Shown here piece by piece: positions 4,895-6,918 of a DNA stretch of 6,918 nucleotides; position 1 is the first letter of the stretch; each line of letters starts with the position of its first letter. This DNA is from an uncultured Erysipelotrichaceae bacterium (GTDB lineage: Bacteria; Bacillota_I; Bacilli_A; Erysipelotrichales; Erysipelotrichaceae), in NCBI GenBank assembly GCA_947175465.1, contig CAMWMY010000059.1, positions 1 to 6,918 on the forward strand, written 5' to 3'. The notes under the pieces are model-generated. The model did no database searches. It was not told where the DNA came from and saw only the letters and a program-made list of their open reading frames with translations. The translations under genes were made by a program, and so were the position numbers.

Positions 4895-6731
4895 GAAACC
4901 TGTAAAAAAAGATCGTTCTATGGCAGGGGCAATGATGGGCTCTCCTGTAGAAAAACCAAAAGATTTTAAGGGTACTTTAAAGAAGTTAGTATCGTATTTA
5001 AGTAAGTATAAAATAGCAATTGCATTTGTTGTTATTTTTGCAGTTATATCTGTTATTTTCTCAGTTATGGGTCCTAAAATTTTAGGACAAGCAACAACGG
5101 CTTTATTTGAAGGAGTTATGAATATTGTTGCAGGGAATGGGAAAGGAATTGACTTTCAACGAATTCAAGATATTTTGATTTTGCTTGTAGGGTTTTATTT
5201 GATTAGTGCAATCTTCTCGTATACACAGGGGCATATCATGACAGGGGTAACGATGAAAGTTTCTTATAATCTAAGAAAAGAATTGGCACAAAAAATTCAT
5301 AATTTACCACTTCGTTATTATGATCGTGTTCCTTATGGAGAAGTACTTTCCCATGTTACCAATGATGTTGATGTAATTTCTCAAAACTTAAATCAAGTTG
5401 TGACACAGCTGATTACCTCTTTGACATCTATTGTTGGGATTTTATTTATGATGTTCTCTATTAATTGGCAGATGACATTAGTTGCTTTATTGATTTTACC
5501 TATATCGATGGTATTTATATCTTTTATTATGAAGCATTCACAAAAGTATTTTACCCAACAACAAGAATACTTAGGGCATGTAAATGGGCATATTGAAGAG
5601 ATGTACGGTGCACATACGATAGTTAAAGCTTTTAATGGAGAAGAAGAAAGTGTAAAAGAATTTAATAACTTTAATGATAAGTTATTCCAAAGTGCATGGA
5701 GATCTCAATTTTTATCAGGTCTTATGATGCCTTTAATGAATTCTATCAGTAATTTAGGATATGTGATTATTTGTATTTTAGGTGGATATTATGCAAGTAG
5801 TGGTTTGATTAGTGTTGGGGATATTCAATCTTTTATTCAATATATGAAGACCTTTACGCAACCTATCCAACAATTTGCTAATATTTTAAATATCCTGCAA
5901 CAAACAATGGCCGCAAGTGAGCGTATTTTCGCCTTCCTAGAACAAGAGGAAGAAGTAGCAGATGTCGCTAATCCATTGTCGACTAAAAATTTAAAAGGAG
6001 AAGTAAGTTTCTCTCATGTATATTTTGGATATACGGAAGATAAAACGATTATTCATGATTTTACAGCACATGTAAAACAAGGACAAAAAGTTGCGATTGT
6101 TGGTCCAACTGGTGCTGGTAAAACAACTATGATTAAATTGCTTATGCGTTATTATGATGTAAATGAAGGTGCTATTTTAATTGATGGCTGTGATTTACGT
6201 CAATTTAGAAGAAATGATATACGAAAACTTTTCGGTATGGTACTTCAAGATACTTGGCTGTACCATGGAACAATAAAAGAAAATATTCGCTATGGAAAAC
6301 AAGATGCTACAGATGAAGAAGTTATAGAAGCTGCTAAGGCTGCACAAGTAGATCATTTTGTAAGAACACTTCCTGATGGCTATAATATGGTATTGAATGA
6401 AGAAGCAAGTAATGTATCACAAGGACAAAAACAATTATTAACAATTGCGCGTGCTATTCTTGCTGATCCTCAAATTTTAATTTTAGATGAGGCTACCTCT
6501 TCAGTTGATACACGTACAGAGTTATTAATTCAAAAAGCAATGAAGAACTTAATGGAAGGAAGAACAAGTTTTGTTATAGCACACCGTCTATCAACGATTC
6601 GTGACGCAGATTTAATTTTAGTAATGAATGAAGGAGATATTGTAGAAAGTGGAAATCATGAAGAATTAATGCAAAAAGATGGTTTCTATAAGAAGTTATA
6701 CAATTCTCAATTTGAAGTTGAAGACGAATAA
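4881..6731 (+). CDS. Heterodimeric ABC exporter, subunit with catalytic ATP site residues
   Basis: A 616-residue ABCB-type half-transporter of normal length, the partner of the preceding subunit. A basic N-terminal tail of about 40 residues with an AMMGSPVEKPKDFKGTLK stretch precedes TM1 (near 43-63). The other helices lie near 97-117, 172-192, 196-217, 280-303 and 309-330, with no extra domain. The ATPase domain has Walker A GPTGAGKTT (408-416), Q-loop Gln456, Walker B ILILDE (532-537) with the catalytic Glu537, D-loop SSVD (540-543) and switch His568. All are canonical, but the signature is VSQGQ (512-516), with Gln514 in place of the first Gly. Its Walker motifs face the intact signature of the partner, forming the working ATP site, while its altered signature completes the degenerate site. 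This matches the TM288 side of the class. A strong terminator follows 22 bp after the stop. The substrate is unknown. Confidence 0.94.
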   Translation: MSMNKKPVKKDRSMAGAMMGSPVEKPKDFKGTLKKLVSYLSKYKIAIAFVVIFAVISVIFSVMGPKILGQATTALFEGVMNIVAGNGKGIDFQRIQDILILLVGFYLISAIFSYTQGHIMTGVTMKVSYNLRKELAQKIHNLPLRYYDRVPYGEVLSHVTNDVDVISQNLNQVVTQLITSLTSIVGILFMMFSINWQMTLVALLILPISMVFISFIMKHSQKYFTQQQEYLGHVNGHIEEMYGAHTIVKAFNGEEESVKEFNNFNDKLFQSAWRSQFLSGLMMPLMNSISNLGYVIICILGGYYASSGLISVGDIQSFIQYMKTFTQPIQQFANILNILQQTMAASERIFAFLEQEEEVADVANPLSTKNLKGEVSFSHVYFGYTEDKTIIHDFTAHVKQGQKVAIVGPTGAGKTTMIKLLMRYYDVNEGAILIDGCDLRQFRRNDIRKLFGMVLQDTWLYHGTIKENIRYGKQDATDEEVIEAAKAAQVDHFVRTLPDGYNMVLNEEASNVSQGQKQLLTIARAILADPQILILDEATSSVDTRTELLIQKAMKNLMEGRTSFVIAHRLSTIRDADLILVMNEGDIVESGNHEELMQKDGFYKKLYNSQFEVEDE

Positions 6732-6753
6732 AAATATTTATTAAAATAATTAG

Positions 6754-6797
6754 AAAGAATTGATTTCTATAAGAAAGAGAAATCAATTCTTTTTTTA
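6754..6797 (+). terminator. Rho-independent terminator of the exporter operon
   Basis: Perfect 15-base arms (AAAGAATTGATTTCT at 6754-6768 and AGAAATCAATTCTTT at 6778-6792) enclose a 9-base loop. A run of seven T (6790-6796) closes the structure. The flanking A and T runs could let it act in both directions. It ends the operon 22 bp after the last stop codon. Confidence 0.9.
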
Positions 6798-6918
6798 TTT
6801 TATGTGTTTGTTTTCTTTAGATAAACGCTTATTTCTCTTTGCATTTAAATATGCTTATATCACTGGATGATTGTAATGAAAGAAATCAACGGTTCTAAAT
6901 AGTTATTTTAAATATATC
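6798..6918. other. Short AT-rich tail with no recognisable gene
   Basis: This stretch carries no reading frame of meaningful length on either strand and no convincing promoter pair or hairpin. The short dyad GCAT-ttaaat-ATGC (6841-6854) is too small to interpret. It is probably the start of an intergenic region cut by the window edge. Confidence 0.6.

Noticed and set aside
6841..6854. GCAT-ttaaat-ATGC dyad in the tail as an operator
   Set aside because: Four-base arms in AT-rich DNA are expected by chance, and no promoter or gene start is visible beside them.

Overview
This is AT-rich DNA (about one third G+C by eye) with strong Shine-Dalgarno sites, compact rho-independent terminators and sigma-A-type promoters. 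Together with the gene content (Mbeg1-like hydrolase, PadR, MarR, paired ABC exporter halves) this points to a low-GC Bacillota, plausibly a gut or rumen Erysipelotrichia- or Clostridia-type organism. The genus cannot be fixed from the sequence alone. No RNA gene, mobile element, CRISPR array or prophage is visible. All five genes lie on the + strand.

Layout: bases 1-55 are not biological. They match an Illumina P5/Nextera adapter with an 8-base index, so the left edge is an untrimmed contig end. Then come an alpha/beta hydrolase of the Mbeg1-like (DUF2974) family (126-1367), a PadR-family regulator with a palindrome over its own -10 region (1441-1992), and a terminator (2014-2062). A near-consensus promoter with a compound TAGTTAA/TTAACTA operator (2155-2216) follows. 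It drives a three-gene operon: a MarR-family repressor (2235-2669, TTG start) and two half-transporters (2687-4894 and 4881-6731) that overlap by 14 bp. The operon closes with a strong terminator (6754-6797). The last 120 bases hold no recognisable gene.

The operon encodes a heterodimeric type IV (ABCB-like) exporter of the LmrCD/BmrCD/TM287-288 class. The two nucleotide-binding domains carry complementary defects. The first has Asp for the catalytic Glu and Gln for the switch His but an intact SGGQ signature. The second has intact Glu and His but a Gln-substituted signature (SQGQ). Assembled head to tail they give one competent and one degenerate ATP site. The first subunit also carries about 170 residues between TM1 and TM2, which should lie outside the cell. 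The MarR protein most likely represses the operon and releases it on binding a toxic compound, but the substrate is not readable from sequence.

This is mostly an ordinary chromosomal region. I see no convincing undescribed system. The points most worth checking are the adapter at the left end, the extracellular insertion on the degenerate-site subunit, and the two operator arrays.
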